Shown piece by piece: positions 14,943-23,248 of a stretch of DNA of 23,358 nt. The position numbers and the translations under genes were made by a program. The notes beneath the pieces were generated by a model. It had not been told where the DNA came from. It saw only the letters and a list, made by a program, of their open reading frames with translations, and searched no databases. Within the stretch, counting starts at the first letter, position 1. Every line of letters begins with the position of its first letter. This DNA is from a virus: positions 1 to 23,358 of the IMG/VR virus record IMGVR_UViG_3300010885_000968. One strand, given 5' to 3'.

Positions 14943-15425
14943 TTGGCAATATTTAATAAAAACACTCTGACGCAAGTGTCAGGGTTTGACAATCCAATCA
15001 TTTCTGGAGAGCTGGTCTATAACCAAAAGACTTTCTGGAATTTGACAATGGCAACGGCTGGTGTGCCTGTTGACCTTACTGGTGCAACAATCAGCGCACA
15101 AATCATTCGCAGACAAATTTCAAACCTTATTGACACTCGTTATGGTTTATCTTTTGACATTGCTGATTACACAGTATCAACGCCAACAGCGGTAGACCTG
15201 ACGGTTACAAACAGAAATAATGCTGCTGGTCTTTTTACGCTGGTAATTGATGAAAGCGCATGGTCTGTAATCTCTACTGACCCGCAGTTAGACATTAACG
15301 CTCAAGACCCTGTGGCATTTAGTGGTCGCATCAAGATTAGTTTTCCGTCTTCTGGCACAACACCAGCACAAGACAGCATTATTTTCTTGTTGTTCCTTGT
15401 CCGCTCAGATGGCGTGGTGAACTAA
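14943..15425 (+). CDS. BppU-like baseplate/tail upper protein
   Basis: A 160-residue protein with a TTG start and AGGGA 6 bases upstream. The segment YNQKTFWNLTMATAGVPVDLTGATISAQII matches the N-terminal BppU-type fold ('g.tf...l.....pvdLtGa.i...ir'), which attaches receptor-binding fibres to the tail tip. The rest is beta-rich and ends IFLLFLVRSDGV. It is immediately followed (1 base) by the collagen-like fibre gene, which suggests it anchors that fibre. No other domain is present, so it is a stand-alone anchor rather than a fused fibre. Confidence 0.7.
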   Translation: MAIFNKNTLTQVSGFDNPIISGELVYNQKTFWNLTMATAGVPVDLTGATISAQIIRRQISNLIDTRYGLSFDIADYTVSTPTAVDLTVTNRNNAAGLFTLVIDESAWSVISTDPQLDINAQDPVAFSGRIKISFPSSGTTPAQDSIIFLLFLVRSDGVVN

Positions 15426-15426
15426 T

Positions 15427-17091
15427 ATGGCGACCCAACTGACAATCACCAAAGGGGCTGTCAGCGATGTTGCTGTAACAGTAAATGAGACTGAGGTTTT
15501 AGTTTCTAGTCAACAGAACATTCTTGTTGAAGTTACGCCAGTTGCCCGTCAAGAGATCAATATTGATCACGGGATGATTGGCCCACAAGGGCCGCAAGGT
15601 CAAACGGGCGCTCAAGGGCCGCAAGGTGCAACTGGTGCGGCTGCAACTATTGCGGTTGGCGCTACTACAACAGGGGCGGCTGGAACGCCTGCTGCTGTAA
15701 CAAATACAGGCACATCTAGCGCGGCTGTTTTTAACTTTACGATTCCTCAAGGCATTAAGGGCGACACGGGTAATACTGGGCCAAAAGGCGACACGGGCGC
15801 TACGGGCGCAGGCGTTGCTACTGGCGGCACAACGGGACAAGTGCTTGTCAAAGCAAGTAATACAAACTACGACACAACCTGGACAGCAATTCCTGTTACA
15901 TCGGTAAACGGGCAAACGGGCGCTGTTAGCCTTGGATATGCTGACTTAGCTGGCGCAATTCCTACGTGGAATCAAAACACCACAGGGACTGCGGCAAACG
16001 TTACTGGTGTAGTTGCTATTGCTAATGGCGGTACAGGGGCAATTACGGCTCCTTTGGCTTTAACTGCTCTTGGTGCTTATCCTGCATCTAACCCATCTGG
16101 TTACACAAGTAACACGGGAACGGTAACATCTGTAGCAGCCACGGCAGGTACTGGGATTTCTGTAACAGGAAGCCCGATTACTTCAAGCGGTACGCTAAAC
16201 ATTACCAACACTGCTCCCGATCAAACGGTTGCAATTGCTTCTGGCACTGGTATTTCTGTTACAGGTACTTACCCTAACTTTACAGTAACAAACACAAGTC
16301 CTTCATCTGGTGGAACGGTTACATCTGTAACGGGGACTGCGCCTGTTGTGTCTTCTGGTGGCACAACGCCTGCAATCAGCATGGCAGCCGCCACCGCATC
16401 AGTTAATGGATACTTGACATCAACAGATTGGAATACGTTTAACAACAAAGGCTCAGTTACATCTGTTTCCGCTTCTGCTGGCACTGGTATTTCAATTACT
16501 GGAAGTCCGATTACAAGTAGCGGCACTTTAAACATTACTAACACCGCACCAGATCAAACTGTAGTTTTGACTGCTGGCACTGGTATTTCAACAAGCGGGA
16601 CTTATCCTAACTTTACGATCACTAACACCAGCCCATCGTCAGGCGGCACAGTTACAAGCGTAGCAACAGGTACAGGTCTTACTGGTGGCCCAATTACAGG
16701 TACAGGAACTATTGCAATTGATGCAACGGTTGCCACCTTGACGGGGACACAGATTTTGTCAAACAAGCGTATCGACCCTAGAGTCGTAACCGCAGCGACA
16801 GCCACATCCCTCACTCCAAGCATCGCCACAGCGGACGTATACGCCTATACAGCCCTTGCATCTGCCCTGACCATCAACGCTCCAACAGGAACGCCTCTGG
16901 ACGGTAATAAGCTGATTTTCAGGCTGCTGGACAACGGCACTGCCAGAGCGTTGACTTGGGACGCAACCTATACCGTAGTTGGTACGGTCTTACCAACAAC
17001 CACAGTCATCAACAAGACCACGTATGTTGGATGTATGTACAACACCAACAACACACGTTGGGATGTCATTGCAGTAACTACACAGGCTTAA
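15427..17091 (+). CDS. Collagen-like tail fibre with tandem beta-repeats
   Basis: A 554-residue protein. After about 50 residues come collagen-type Gly-X-Y runs (GPQGPQGQTGAQGPQGATG, about 52-70, and GIKGDTGNTGPKGDTGATG, about 109-127), which would trimerise. IANGGTG follows, then two copies of a module of about 70 residues (DNA about 16120-16325 and 16450-16655) reading GTGIS.TGSPITSSGTLNIT, NTAPDQTV and GTYPNFT.TNTSPSSGG. The C-terminal domain (about 455-554) with YTALASALTINAPTGTP and FRLLDNGTARALTWD, ending in RWDVIAV, is a recurrent phage fibre end domain and the likely receptor-binding or trimer-capping part. Confidence 0.85.
   Translation: MATQLTITKGAVSDVAVTVNETEVLVSSQQNILVEVTPVARQEINIDHGMIGPQGPQGQTGAQGPQGATGAAATIAVGATTTGAAGTPAAVTNTGTSSAAVFNFTIPQGIKGDTGNTGPKGDTGATGAGVATGGTTGQVLVKASNTNYDTTWTAIPVTSVNGQTGAVSLGYADLAGAIPTWNQNTTGTAANVTGVVAIANGGTGAITAPLALTALGAYPASNPSGYTSNTGTVTSVAATAGTGISVTGSPITSSGTLNITNTAPDQTVAIASGTGISVTGTYPNFTVTNTSPSSGGTVTSVTGTAPVVSSGGTTPAISMAAATASVNGYLTSTDWNTFNNKGSVTSVSASAGTGISITGSPITSSGTLNITNTAPDQTVVLTAGTGISTSGTYPNFTITNTSPSSGGTVTSVATGTGLTGGPITGTGTIAIDATVATLTGTQILSNKRIDPRVVTAATATSLTPSIATADVYAYTALASALTINAPTGTPLDGNKLIFRLLDNGTARALTWDATYTVVGTVLPTTTVINKTTYVGCMYNTNNTRWDVIAVTTQA
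16120..16655 (+). repeat. Two tandem protein-level repeats in the collagen-like fibre
   Basis: Copy one spans about 16120-16325 and copy two about 16450-16655, separated by a linker of about 120 bases. They encode nearly the same peptide but use different synonymous codons: in the identical 16-residue stretch at 16183-16230 and 16516-16563, 10 of 16 codons differ, including TCA versus AGT for one serine. Confidence 0.85.
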
Positions 17092-17092
17092 T

Positions 17093-17314
17093 ATGCAAAT
17101 CATTTTTGAATACGACCACAACGGGGCTATTTTTAGGGATGCGTTAAACCTTCCTGACAACCACACGTACACCGATGACGAGCTGGAGGCCATGAAGCAA
17201 GAGCGTATTGCCAACTGGTTGACCGCTATCACAGCACCACCACCAAATTACATGCGTGATGAGCAGGGCGAGGTTGTTTACGATCAGGATGGCAACCCCA
17301 TCCCTGCTGAGTAA
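17093..17314 (+). CDS. Small fibre-associated protein
   Basis: A 73-residue acidic protein starting one base after the fibre stop and overlapping the next ATG by one base (TAATG, 17312-17316). It reads as a strand (IIFEYDHNGAIFRDAL), an acidic helix (DDELEAMKQERIANWLTAI), then a Pro/Asp-rich tail ending DQDGNPIPAE. Like the ORF at 14181, it lies right behind a fibre gene and before another adhesin gene. A role in fibre assembly is a positional inference only. Confidence 0.65.
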   Translation: MQIIFEYDHNGAIFRDALNLPDNHTYTDDELEAMKQERIANWLTAITAPPPNYMRDEQGEVVYDQDGNPIPAE

Positions 17315-20300
17315 TGGCAAACAGATACTGGGTTGGCGGCACAGGTACTTGGAACGGTACAAATACCTTAAACTGGTCTGCCTCATCAGGCGGGGTTGTT
17401 GGTGCGTCTGTCCCAACATCTGCTGATAACGTATTTTTTGACGCCAACTCCAACGTAGGTACGACTGCGTTCACAGTAACGATGTCGACTGTTACTGCGG
17501 TTTGCGCTGACTTTGATGCTACTGCTGTTAACGGTGTAATGACGTTAGCGGGTACGGTTGCGTTTGATGTGTATGGTAGTTTTCGATTGCCAATAACTTC
17601 GCTTTTTACTCGATCTTATTCAAGCACAACTACATTTCGAGCCACAACAACAGGTAAAACAGTAAGTACAAACGGAAATACATTAGCTGCTGTTACTTTT
17701 GATGGCGTTGGAGGTGGCTGGACATTAGCAACTGCACTCACTACACCTAGCCCACTTACTCTTACAAACGGGTCATTAAATCTTGGTGGTTTTACGGCTT
17801 CTTGTTTTTCGTTTGGTTCAAACAATTCAAACATTAGAACATTAGCTTTTAATGGTGGTTCAATATCCTTAGCTGGTACATCTAACACAGGTAACCAAAC
17901 GCTTTGGAGCGTAGCAACCGCAACCAACTTAACAGTCACAGGTACACCGACAGTCAACGTAATTAACAACAGTACCAACTCTGGTTTTACAAGAACATTT
18001 ACCCACGGTGCTACCGCTGGAGGAACTGAACCAAACGCAGTTAACTTGAACATTCAAGCTGGTGATGTTGGCAGTCTTGTAAACGTAAGCGGCGTATGGA
18101 AAAATATAAACTTTACTGGTTGCTCAAGCACACTGTCAAATAGCGCTAGAAACATATACGGCAACTTGGTAATGAGTAGCACCATGACGTTAACTGCTGG
18201 CACAAGCGGAATTTTTTTCGCTCTTACAAGTGGCACTCAACAAATTACAAGTGCTGGATTAAATTTTGATTTTCCAATTGGTTTTGGATATTCTTTTGCT
18301 ACAACAGCAGCATCTGGAGATGGAACAACTGCTACATTAACATTTGCAACGTCTATTCAAGTTATTGCTGTTGGTAGCACCATTGTTGTTTCAGGAGTTA
18401 CTCCAACAGGTTACAACGGTACATACACAGTAACAGCAAGTACCAACTCAACTGTTTCATACGCAAACGCAACCACAGGCGCACAAACTGTAGCAGGACT
18501 TATTGTTAACGGCGGGTCAACAACCTATACGTTGCAAGATGATTTGAGCGTAGGGACAGCAACAAGCAGAACAATTACGCTTAACACTGGCACGCTTAAT
18601 TTAAACAATTTTACGTTGACAAACTTTGGATTGTGGGCATCAAACAATTCAAACACAAGAGCGATTGCATTTGGTACTGGTAATTACACCAACATCTATA
18701 ACGTAGGAAGTGCTGGTGTTTGGGGTATGCAAACCGCAACAGGCTTTACTCTTACAGGAACACCAACTGTTAATATAACAGGCAACCAAAGTGGTGCTGT
18801 TACAAGAACTATATCTCATGGAAATACCGCTGGAGGGTCGGAAACAAACGCTATTACTGTAAACGTGTCAGCAGGTTCAGATACTATTGGTATTAACGGA
18901 TGCTTTATAGATTTAAATCTTACGGGTTTTACTGGAACATTAGCTGGTAACACTAGGTTTATATACGGTAACTTGATTATCAGTAGCGGAACAACCGTAA
19001 CCCCAAGTACATTAAGCACTTCATTTTGCAGAGCAAGCGGAACTCAGCAAATTACAACTAACGCCAAAAACTTAGATTTCCCAATCAACTTTGGATACAA
19101 CCTTACCACAACTGCCGCAACGGGTAACGGAACAACAGCTACTTTAACTATTGGTAGTACACTTAACTGTATTGCAGTAGGTAGCACAATCATTGTTTCG
19201 GGCGTCACTCCAACAGGTTACAACGGCACGTACACGGTAACAGCAAGCACTAACACAACCGTATCGTATTTAAACGCCACAACAGGCGCTCAAACTGTAG
19301 CTGGTTCAGTCGCAAACGCTGGTTCAACAACTTACACATTGCAAGACGCATTAAACGTTGGTTCTGCTGGCGCTAGAAACGTAGGTCTTTCTACGGGCAC
19401 GCTTAATTTAAACAACTTTACATTTACGTTATACGGCAACTTTGCCAGTTCAGTTTCCTATACAAGAACTCTGGCTTTTGGCACAGGCAACATAACAATA
19501 ACTAACACAAACGTAGGGCAAACAATATGGAACTGTGCTCTTGCGACCAACCTAACCGTCACAGGAACTCCAACAGTTAACGTCACGGGCGCTGTGCCAT
19601 CAGGGACTACACGATTTATTAGCCACGGACAAACTGGTGGCGGCACAGAAGCAAACTCTGTGTCGTTCTATATTAGCGCTGGTGCAGAGCCTTTTACCAT
19701 TCAAGGGTTTATTCGCAATCTTGACTTCACGGGATACACAGCGGCATTAAACAACAGCGCAAGAACAGTTTACGGCAACCTGACGCTTTCATCGGGCATG
19801 AGTTTGGTTGCTGGAGCGAACACAACAACATTTGGTTCAACCAGCGCAACTGTCCGAACAATAACTACTAACGCTCAGAACTTAGATTTCCCCATCACTT
19901 TTAACGGCGTGGGCGGCTCATGGCAGTTGCAAGATAACTTGGCTTGTGGGACTTCTGCTCTTAGATCAATGACTTTGACAGCGGGGACGCTCGATCTCAA
20001 TGCTTCCAACATAACTTTGTTTGGTACATTTACTGGCACTGGGTCGACTGCAAGAACAATTGCCTTTGGTACAGGTCAGTTTTTCTTGACAGGTACGTCA
20101 GGTTCATTGTGGAGCGTAACTGGAACCAACCTGACAATTACAGGAACAAACCCAACGATTACCGCAAACGCAAACGCATCTAGTGGCGAAAGAACTTTTT
20201 CTCATGTGCCTACCACGGTTGCAGAAAACCTTGCAATTAACATGAACTTCACCGCTGGCAGTGCCGACCTTGGTTTTAGTGGTGGCATTCAGTTGGTTAA

Positions 20301-21195
20301 AAGCATAAACTTTACTGGATTTACAGGTAGGGCTGGTAACGCAGGATTGTCTTCTGCGCCGCAATTCAACATATACAACAACATGACCTTTAATACTGGC
20401 ATGACGTTGATTGCGGGTAATATTGCTTTTGCTTTCAGAGGCTCATCAGGCACGCAGGTGCTTACATCAAATGGCGTAACGATAAACTCACCCATAAATT
20501 TTGGCACAGGAACAAATACCACAACAACATATCAGTTGGCAGACGCTTTAACAGTGGCAAGCGATAAAGCTATTACTTTATCTAGCGGAATTTTTGATTC
20601 AAACGCCAAATCAATTACCACGGGAACTTTTAGCTTTGGTAGCGGCAACACAAAAACATTAACGCTTACAAACAGTTCTATAACAATCACTGGCGGCACA
20701 TCCACAACAGGATTTACTGGGTCAACAACTGGAACATCATATAACTTTACTGGTACTGAGATTGTTTTTACAACTTCTTCAGCAGCAGCGCTTGCGGGTA
20801 TAAGTACGTTTGTTCCAGATGCGATTGTCACAATGTCTGGCACGGGAACTTTAACCATAGGCTCCACCAATCAGGCCATAACACTTAAAACTTTAAGGAA
20901 CACCGTTCAACCCTGCACAATTTCTTTGCTCAGTACGGCAAACTCATTAACCGTCACCAACTTCAACTTGAGCGGAACGGCGGGCAACTTGGTGACCTTT
21001 AACAGTAGCGTGGCTGGTACGGCAAGGACAATCAACAAAGCCAGCGGAACGACCAACGCTTACTACATGAACATCCAAGATTCAACGGCTACGGGCGGTA
21101 CGTGGAACGCATACAATTCGACCAACAGCGGCAACAACACTGGTTGGAACTTCCTGACCGCAAACAGCGGAAACTTTTTAATGTTTTTTAATTGA
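17314..21195 (+). CDS. Giant repetitive tail adhesin (1293 residues)
   Basis: This is the largest gene here. It begins MANRYWVGGTGTWNG...NW and PTSADNVFFDA, an N-terminal motif seen in many phage and environmental repeat proteins, with no signal peptide. Residues about 125-1060 consist of tandem units marked by NLDFPI.FG...TLQD.L.VG....R, then TGTLNLNNF, a GTPTVNVTG turn, ISHG.TAGG, YGNL..SSG and SGTQQITTNA. Two middle units each hold an extra domain of about 70 residues with IVVSGVTPTGYNGTYTVTAS. The composition (Thr, Gly, Asn, Ser; almost no charge) suggests a beta-solenoid. The C-terminus (about 1230-1285, TTNAYYMNIQDSTATGG and GNNTGWNF) is a common fibre end domain. A tail location is inferred from context. 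Confidence 0.78.
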   Translation: MANRYWVGGTGTWNGTNTLNWSASSGGVVGASVPTSADNVFFDANSNVGTTAFTVTMSTVTAVCADFDATAVNGVMTLAGTVAFDVYGSFRLPITSLFTRSYSSTTTFRATTTGKTVSTNGNTLAAVTFDGVGGGWTLATALTTPSPLTLTNGSLNLGGFTASCFSFGSNNSNIRTLAFNGGSISLAGTSNTGNQTLWSVATATNLTVTGTPTVNVINNSTNSGFTRTFTHGATAGGTEPNAVNLNIQAGDVGSLVNVSGVWKNINFTGCSSTLSNSARNIYGNLVMSSTMTLTAGTSGIFFALTSGTQQITSAGLNFDFPIGFGYSFATTAASGDGTTATLTFATSIQVIAVGSTIVVSGVTPTGYNGTYTVTASTNSTVSYANATTGAQTVAGLIVNGGSTTYTLQDDLSVGTATSRTITLNTGTLNLNNFTLTNFGLWASNNSNTRAIAFGTGNYTNIYNVGSAGVWGMQTATGFTLTGTPTVNITGNQSGAVTRTISHGNTAGGSETNAITVNVSAGSDTIGINGCFIDLNLTGFTGTLAGNTRFIYGNLIISSGTTVTPSTLSTSFCRASGTQQITTNAKNLDFPINFGYNLTTTAATGNGTTATLTIGSTLNCIAVGSTIIVSGVTPTGYNGTYTVTASTNTTVSYLNATTGAQTVAGSVANAGSTTYTLQDALNVGSAGARNVGLSTGTLNLNNFTFTLYGNFASSVSYTRTLAFGTGNITITNTNVGQTIWNCALATNLTVTGTPTVNVTGAVPSGTTRFISHGQTGGGTEANSVSFYISAGAEPFTIQGFIRNLDFTGYTAALNNSARTVYGNLTLSSGMSLVAGANTTTFGSTSATVRTITTNAQNLDFPITFNGVGGSWQLQDNLACGTSALRSMTLTAGTLDLNASNITLFGTFTGTGSTARTIAFGTGQFFLTGTSGSLWSVTGTNLTITGTNPTITANANASSGERTFSHVPTTVAENLAINMNFTAGSADLGFSGGIQLVKSINFTGFTGRAGNAGLSSAPQFNIYNNMTFNTGMTLIAGNIAFAFRGSSGTQVLTSNGVTINSPINFGTGTNTTTTYQLADALTVASDKAITLSSGIFDSNAKSITTGTFSFGSGNTKTLTLTNSSITITGGTSTTGFTGSTTGTSYNFTGTEIVFTTSSAAALAGISTFVPDAIVTMSGTGTLTIGSTNQAITLKTLRNTVQPCTISLLSTANSLTVTNFNLSGTAGNLVTFNSSVAGTARTINKASGTTNAYYMNIQDSTATGGTWNAYNSTNSGNNTGWNFLTANSGNFLMFFN
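17690..20640 (+). repeat. Tandem repeat array inside the giant adhesin
   Basis: Unit starts judged by the 'DFPI.F' or equivalent segment fall near 17690, 18258, 19069, 19879 and 20476, giving units of about 570, 810, 810 and 597 bases and a last partial one. The two 810-base units share an insertion of about 72 codons (around 18300-18515 and 19110-19325). The copies are diverged, mostly at third codon positions. Confidence 0.82.
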
Positions 21196-21205
21196 GAAAA
21201 CAGAA

Positions 21206-21385
21206 ATGACAACGATTGACGCAACAGACGCAAGGCTATCCACCCACGAAGAAGTTTGTGCTTTGCGTTATGAGATTATCAACGCCAGGTTAAAACGCAT
21301 GGAAACCATCATGATTACTTGCGCTGGTGCAATGATTATGAGTATGGCAGGCGCTGTCTTTATGTTGATGAATCACACAAAATAA
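21206..21385 (+). CDS. Small membrane protein, possible XhlA-like holin accessory
   Basis: A 59-residue frame beginning at the ATG at 21206. The N-terminal 32 residues are charged and helical (THEEVCALRYEIINARLKRM), followed by one Met-rich membrane segment (IMITCAGAMIMSMAGAVFML, about 35-54). A short soluble coiled helix then a C-terminal membrane helix is the layout of XhlA-type lysis proteins, and it sits at the start of the lysis cassette. The TAA overlaps the next gene's alternative ATG. No sequence motif proves the role. Confidence 0.6.
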   Translation: MTTIDATDARLSTHEEVCALRYEIINARLKRMETIMITCAGAMIMSMAGAVFMLMNHTK

Positions 21386-21386
21386 T

Positions 21387-22127
21387 GTGGACCCAATCAG
21401 TCTCCTTCTTATGGCACAAAGCGCTGTGGGTGCTATTCGAGCTGGTTGCCAAATGCTCTCAGAAGGCAAGCAATTCATCGATGATGCTAAATCTGAAGTG
21501 GAAGGCATTGTCGGTCAAGTCAAAGAAACTTACGAAACAGTTACGGGGCTATGGGGTTGGATTACTAATCTTTTTAGTGGTGAACAAAATGGCAAATCTG
21601 AGAAACAAACTGTTTTGTCGTCAACGCCTGAAACACAAGCCAAGCCTGTGGAGAAAAAGGCAAGTCGCAAGCCAGAACCAGAACTGAGTTATGAAGAATT
21701 CCAAGCAAGAGCCGTACACGATATATGTGAAAATTTAAAGGTTTATTTTGAGGCTATTCGACAGCTCAAAATACATTGTCTGGAACTTGATGAAGAAGCT
21801 CTTACCACCGAGAAAGTTGCCGATAGTGCAATTGATCGCATAGAAATTCAATGGCAAATGAAACAACTTTCAGCACAACTAAAGCAATCCATGATCTACG
21901 GCACACCTGAGTCGCTAGGTTTGGGTGCAATGTACGCAGAATTTTTGGCAAAGCAAGATGAGATAGTTGAGGAACAAGAGGTTGCTCGTGAGTTAAAGCT
22001 CAAGAAAGATCGAGATAACGCATGGCAACACGATCACCGCAAACAAATTTTGATGGCCAAACTGGGGTACGTGATCGTGCTAACAGTATCGGCCCTGTGG
22101 ATAACGGCGTTGTATTCAGCACTATGA
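21387..22127 (+). CDS. Membrane-anchored hypothetical protein before the holin
   Basis: A 246-residue protein with a GTG start at 21387, one base beyond the upstream stop; no convincing ribosome-binding site, so translational coupling is likely. The N-terminus (DPISLLLMAQSAVGAIRAG) is hydrophobic/amphipathic, followed by a helical VEGIVGQVKETYETVTGLWG, a Lys/Pro-rich linker (about 75-98) and a long charged helical region (100-220). The last 23 residues (LGYVIVLTVSALWITALYSAL) are a membrane helix with almost nothing after it, i.e. tail-anchored. The family is not recognised. Its ATGA overlap with the next gene places it in the lysis operon, though a virion role is also possible. Confidence 0.7.
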   Translation: MDPISLLLMAQSAVGAIRAGCQMLSEGKQFIDDAKSEVEGIVGQVKETYETVTGLWGWITNLFSGEQNGKSEKQTVLSSTPETQAKPVEKKASRKPEPELSYEEFQARAVHDICENLKVYFEAIRQLKIHCLELDEEALTTEKVADSAIDRIEIQWQMKQLSAQLKQSMIYGTPESLGLGAMYAEFLAKQDEIVEEQEVARELKLKKDRDNAWQHDHRKQILMAKLGYVIVLTVSALWITALYSAL

Positions 22128-22300
22128 AAGAATTTTATTTGTGGGTAGCAATTGTCACTTGCCTGATTGTGTTGTTGGGGTTCTCAATTGCACTAGCGTT
22201 GTACGCAGACAAACAAATTCGTAAAGCTGAAATCATCCTGCAACGTGCAGAACAGCTTGAACGTAAGCAAAAACTTTTTGAAAGGAAAGATGATGAATGA
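22124..22300 (+). CDS. Small membrane protein with coiled-coil tail
   Basis: I start at the ATG at 22124, overlapping the upstream TGA; the in-frame extension back to 22022 would run inside the previous gene. The 58-residue product has an N-terminal membrane helix (LWVAIVTCLIVLLGFSIALAL, about 6-26) followed by a charged helix (DKQIRKAEIILQRAEQLERK). This is the layout of an inner-membrane spanin or a small single-span holin, but it is short for an i-spanin and no partner o-spanin lipobox is seen. The function is undecided. Confidence 0.6.
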   Translation: MKEFYLWVAIVTCLIVLLGFSIALALYADKQIRKAEIILQRAEQLERKQKLFERKDDE

Positions 22301-22790
22301 TTTATTCAATTTGCTCAAAGGTATCGCCCCGACATTGGCGACAGCGGTTGCTGGGCCATTGGGCGGTGCTGCCGTTAGCGCTTTGGCTACTAAGTTTGGC
22401 GTTTCTGATTCTGTTGAGGCTGTGGCTAAGGCTATATCGGGCGACCCTGCGGCTGCACAAAAGCTGGCAGAGTTGGAGTTGGAATATGCCAAGCTAGACA
22501 TGGCCAACACCGCTGATGCTAGAAACATGAACAGTAAGATTCAAGAATCTGAAAATGCTTCATGGGTAGCCAAAAACGCGGCTTACATCCTTGATTTTGC
22601 GATTGTGAGTGCAACCATCATCATGACTTGGATTGTGTTCTTTAAGGGCGTTCCTGTTGAGAATAAAGAGATTGCATATATGGCCATCGGTTCGCTGATA
22701 ACCATGTGCGGTACTGTGTTGAACTTTCACCGTGGTTCATCTGCTGGAAGCAAGTCTAAAACCGAAGAGATGATGAGGGCAGTCAAATGA
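22290..22790 (+). CDS. Holin, 3-TM type (GTA-holin-like)
   Basis: A 166-residue protein from the first of two adjacent ATGs (22290, 22293) with AAAGGAAA just upstream. It has a Gly/Ala-rich N-terminal hydrophobic segment (about 8-32, IAPTLATAVAGPLGGAAVSA), an acidic helical linker (KLAELELEYAKLDMAN), then two membrane helices (YILDFAIVSATIIMTWIVFF, about 96-115, and AYMAIGSLITMCGTVLNF, about 129-146) and the basic tail HRGSSAGSKSKTEEM. This follows the pattern of the 3-TM holin family known from gene transfer agents and many phages. It overlaps the endolysin by 4 bases (ATGA), the classic holin-endolysin pairing. Confidence 0.8.
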   Translation: MMNDLFNLLKGIAPTLATAVAGPLGGAAVSALATKFGVSDSVEAVAKAISGDPAAAQKLAELELEYAKLDMANTADARNMNSKIQESENASWVAKNAAYILDFAIVSATIIMTWIVFFKGVPVENKEIAYMAIGSLITMCGTVLNFHRGSSAGSKSKTEEMMRAVK

Positions 22791-23230
22791 ACTTAACACC
22801 ACACTTTACGCTTGAAGAACTTACGCATACCGACCACCGTGAGTTTGACAACACGCCTAATGATTCAGAGTTGGCTAACCTAGTGCGCTTGGCTGACTTT
22901 TTAGAACAAGTCAAAGTCGTTTTAGGCGGCAAGCCAATCATGGTTAATTCGGCGTTTAGGTGTAAACAGGTCAATGACGCTGTGGGTTCTAAAGACACAA
23001 GCCAGCACCGTATTGGTTGCGCTGCTGACATTCGTGTGCCAGGCATGACACCAGATCAAGTTGTGAAGGCCATCATTGCGTCTGGCATTGCTTACGACCA
23101 AGTGATTCGTGAGTTTGAAACGCCAACAGGCGGCGGTTGGACACACATTTCTATTCCAAATACTGTTGCAACAGCACCACGCAAACAAGCTCTTATCATT
23201 GATAAAGCTGGCACACGCGCTTATTCATAA
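22787..23230 (+). CDS. Endolysin, peptidase M15 family
   Basis: A 147-residue protein with the full set of M15-type zinc and active-site elements: SAFRCKQVNDAVGS (55-68), TSQHRIGCAADIRV (71-84) giving ligands H74 and D81, and GGWTHISI (116-123) giving H120. Members cleave peptidoglycan peptide cross-bridges (D-Ala-D-Ala carboxypeptidase or L-Ala-D-Glu type endopeptidase). The N-terminus FTLEELTHTDHREF is the common start of the single-domain phage forms. There is no signal peptide or wall-binding domain, so export depends on the holin. The ATG at 22787 overlaps the holin stop. Confidence 0.92.
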   Translation: MNLTPHFTLEELTHTDHREFDNTPNDSELANLVRLADFLEQVKVVLGGKPIMVNSAFRCKQVNDAVGSKDTSQHRIGCAADIRVPGMTPDQVVKAIIASGIAYDQVIREFETPTGGGWTHISIPNTVATAPRKQALIIDKAGTRAYS

Positions 23231-23248
23231 ATAGGTCATACTGAAAAC

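Noticed and set aside
21385-21687. An overlapping + strand frame from the ATG at 21385 (about 100 codons)
   Set aside because: It lies in another frame of the 246-residue gene. The GTG frame is much longer and has a coherent helical plus membrane layout; this product looks random.
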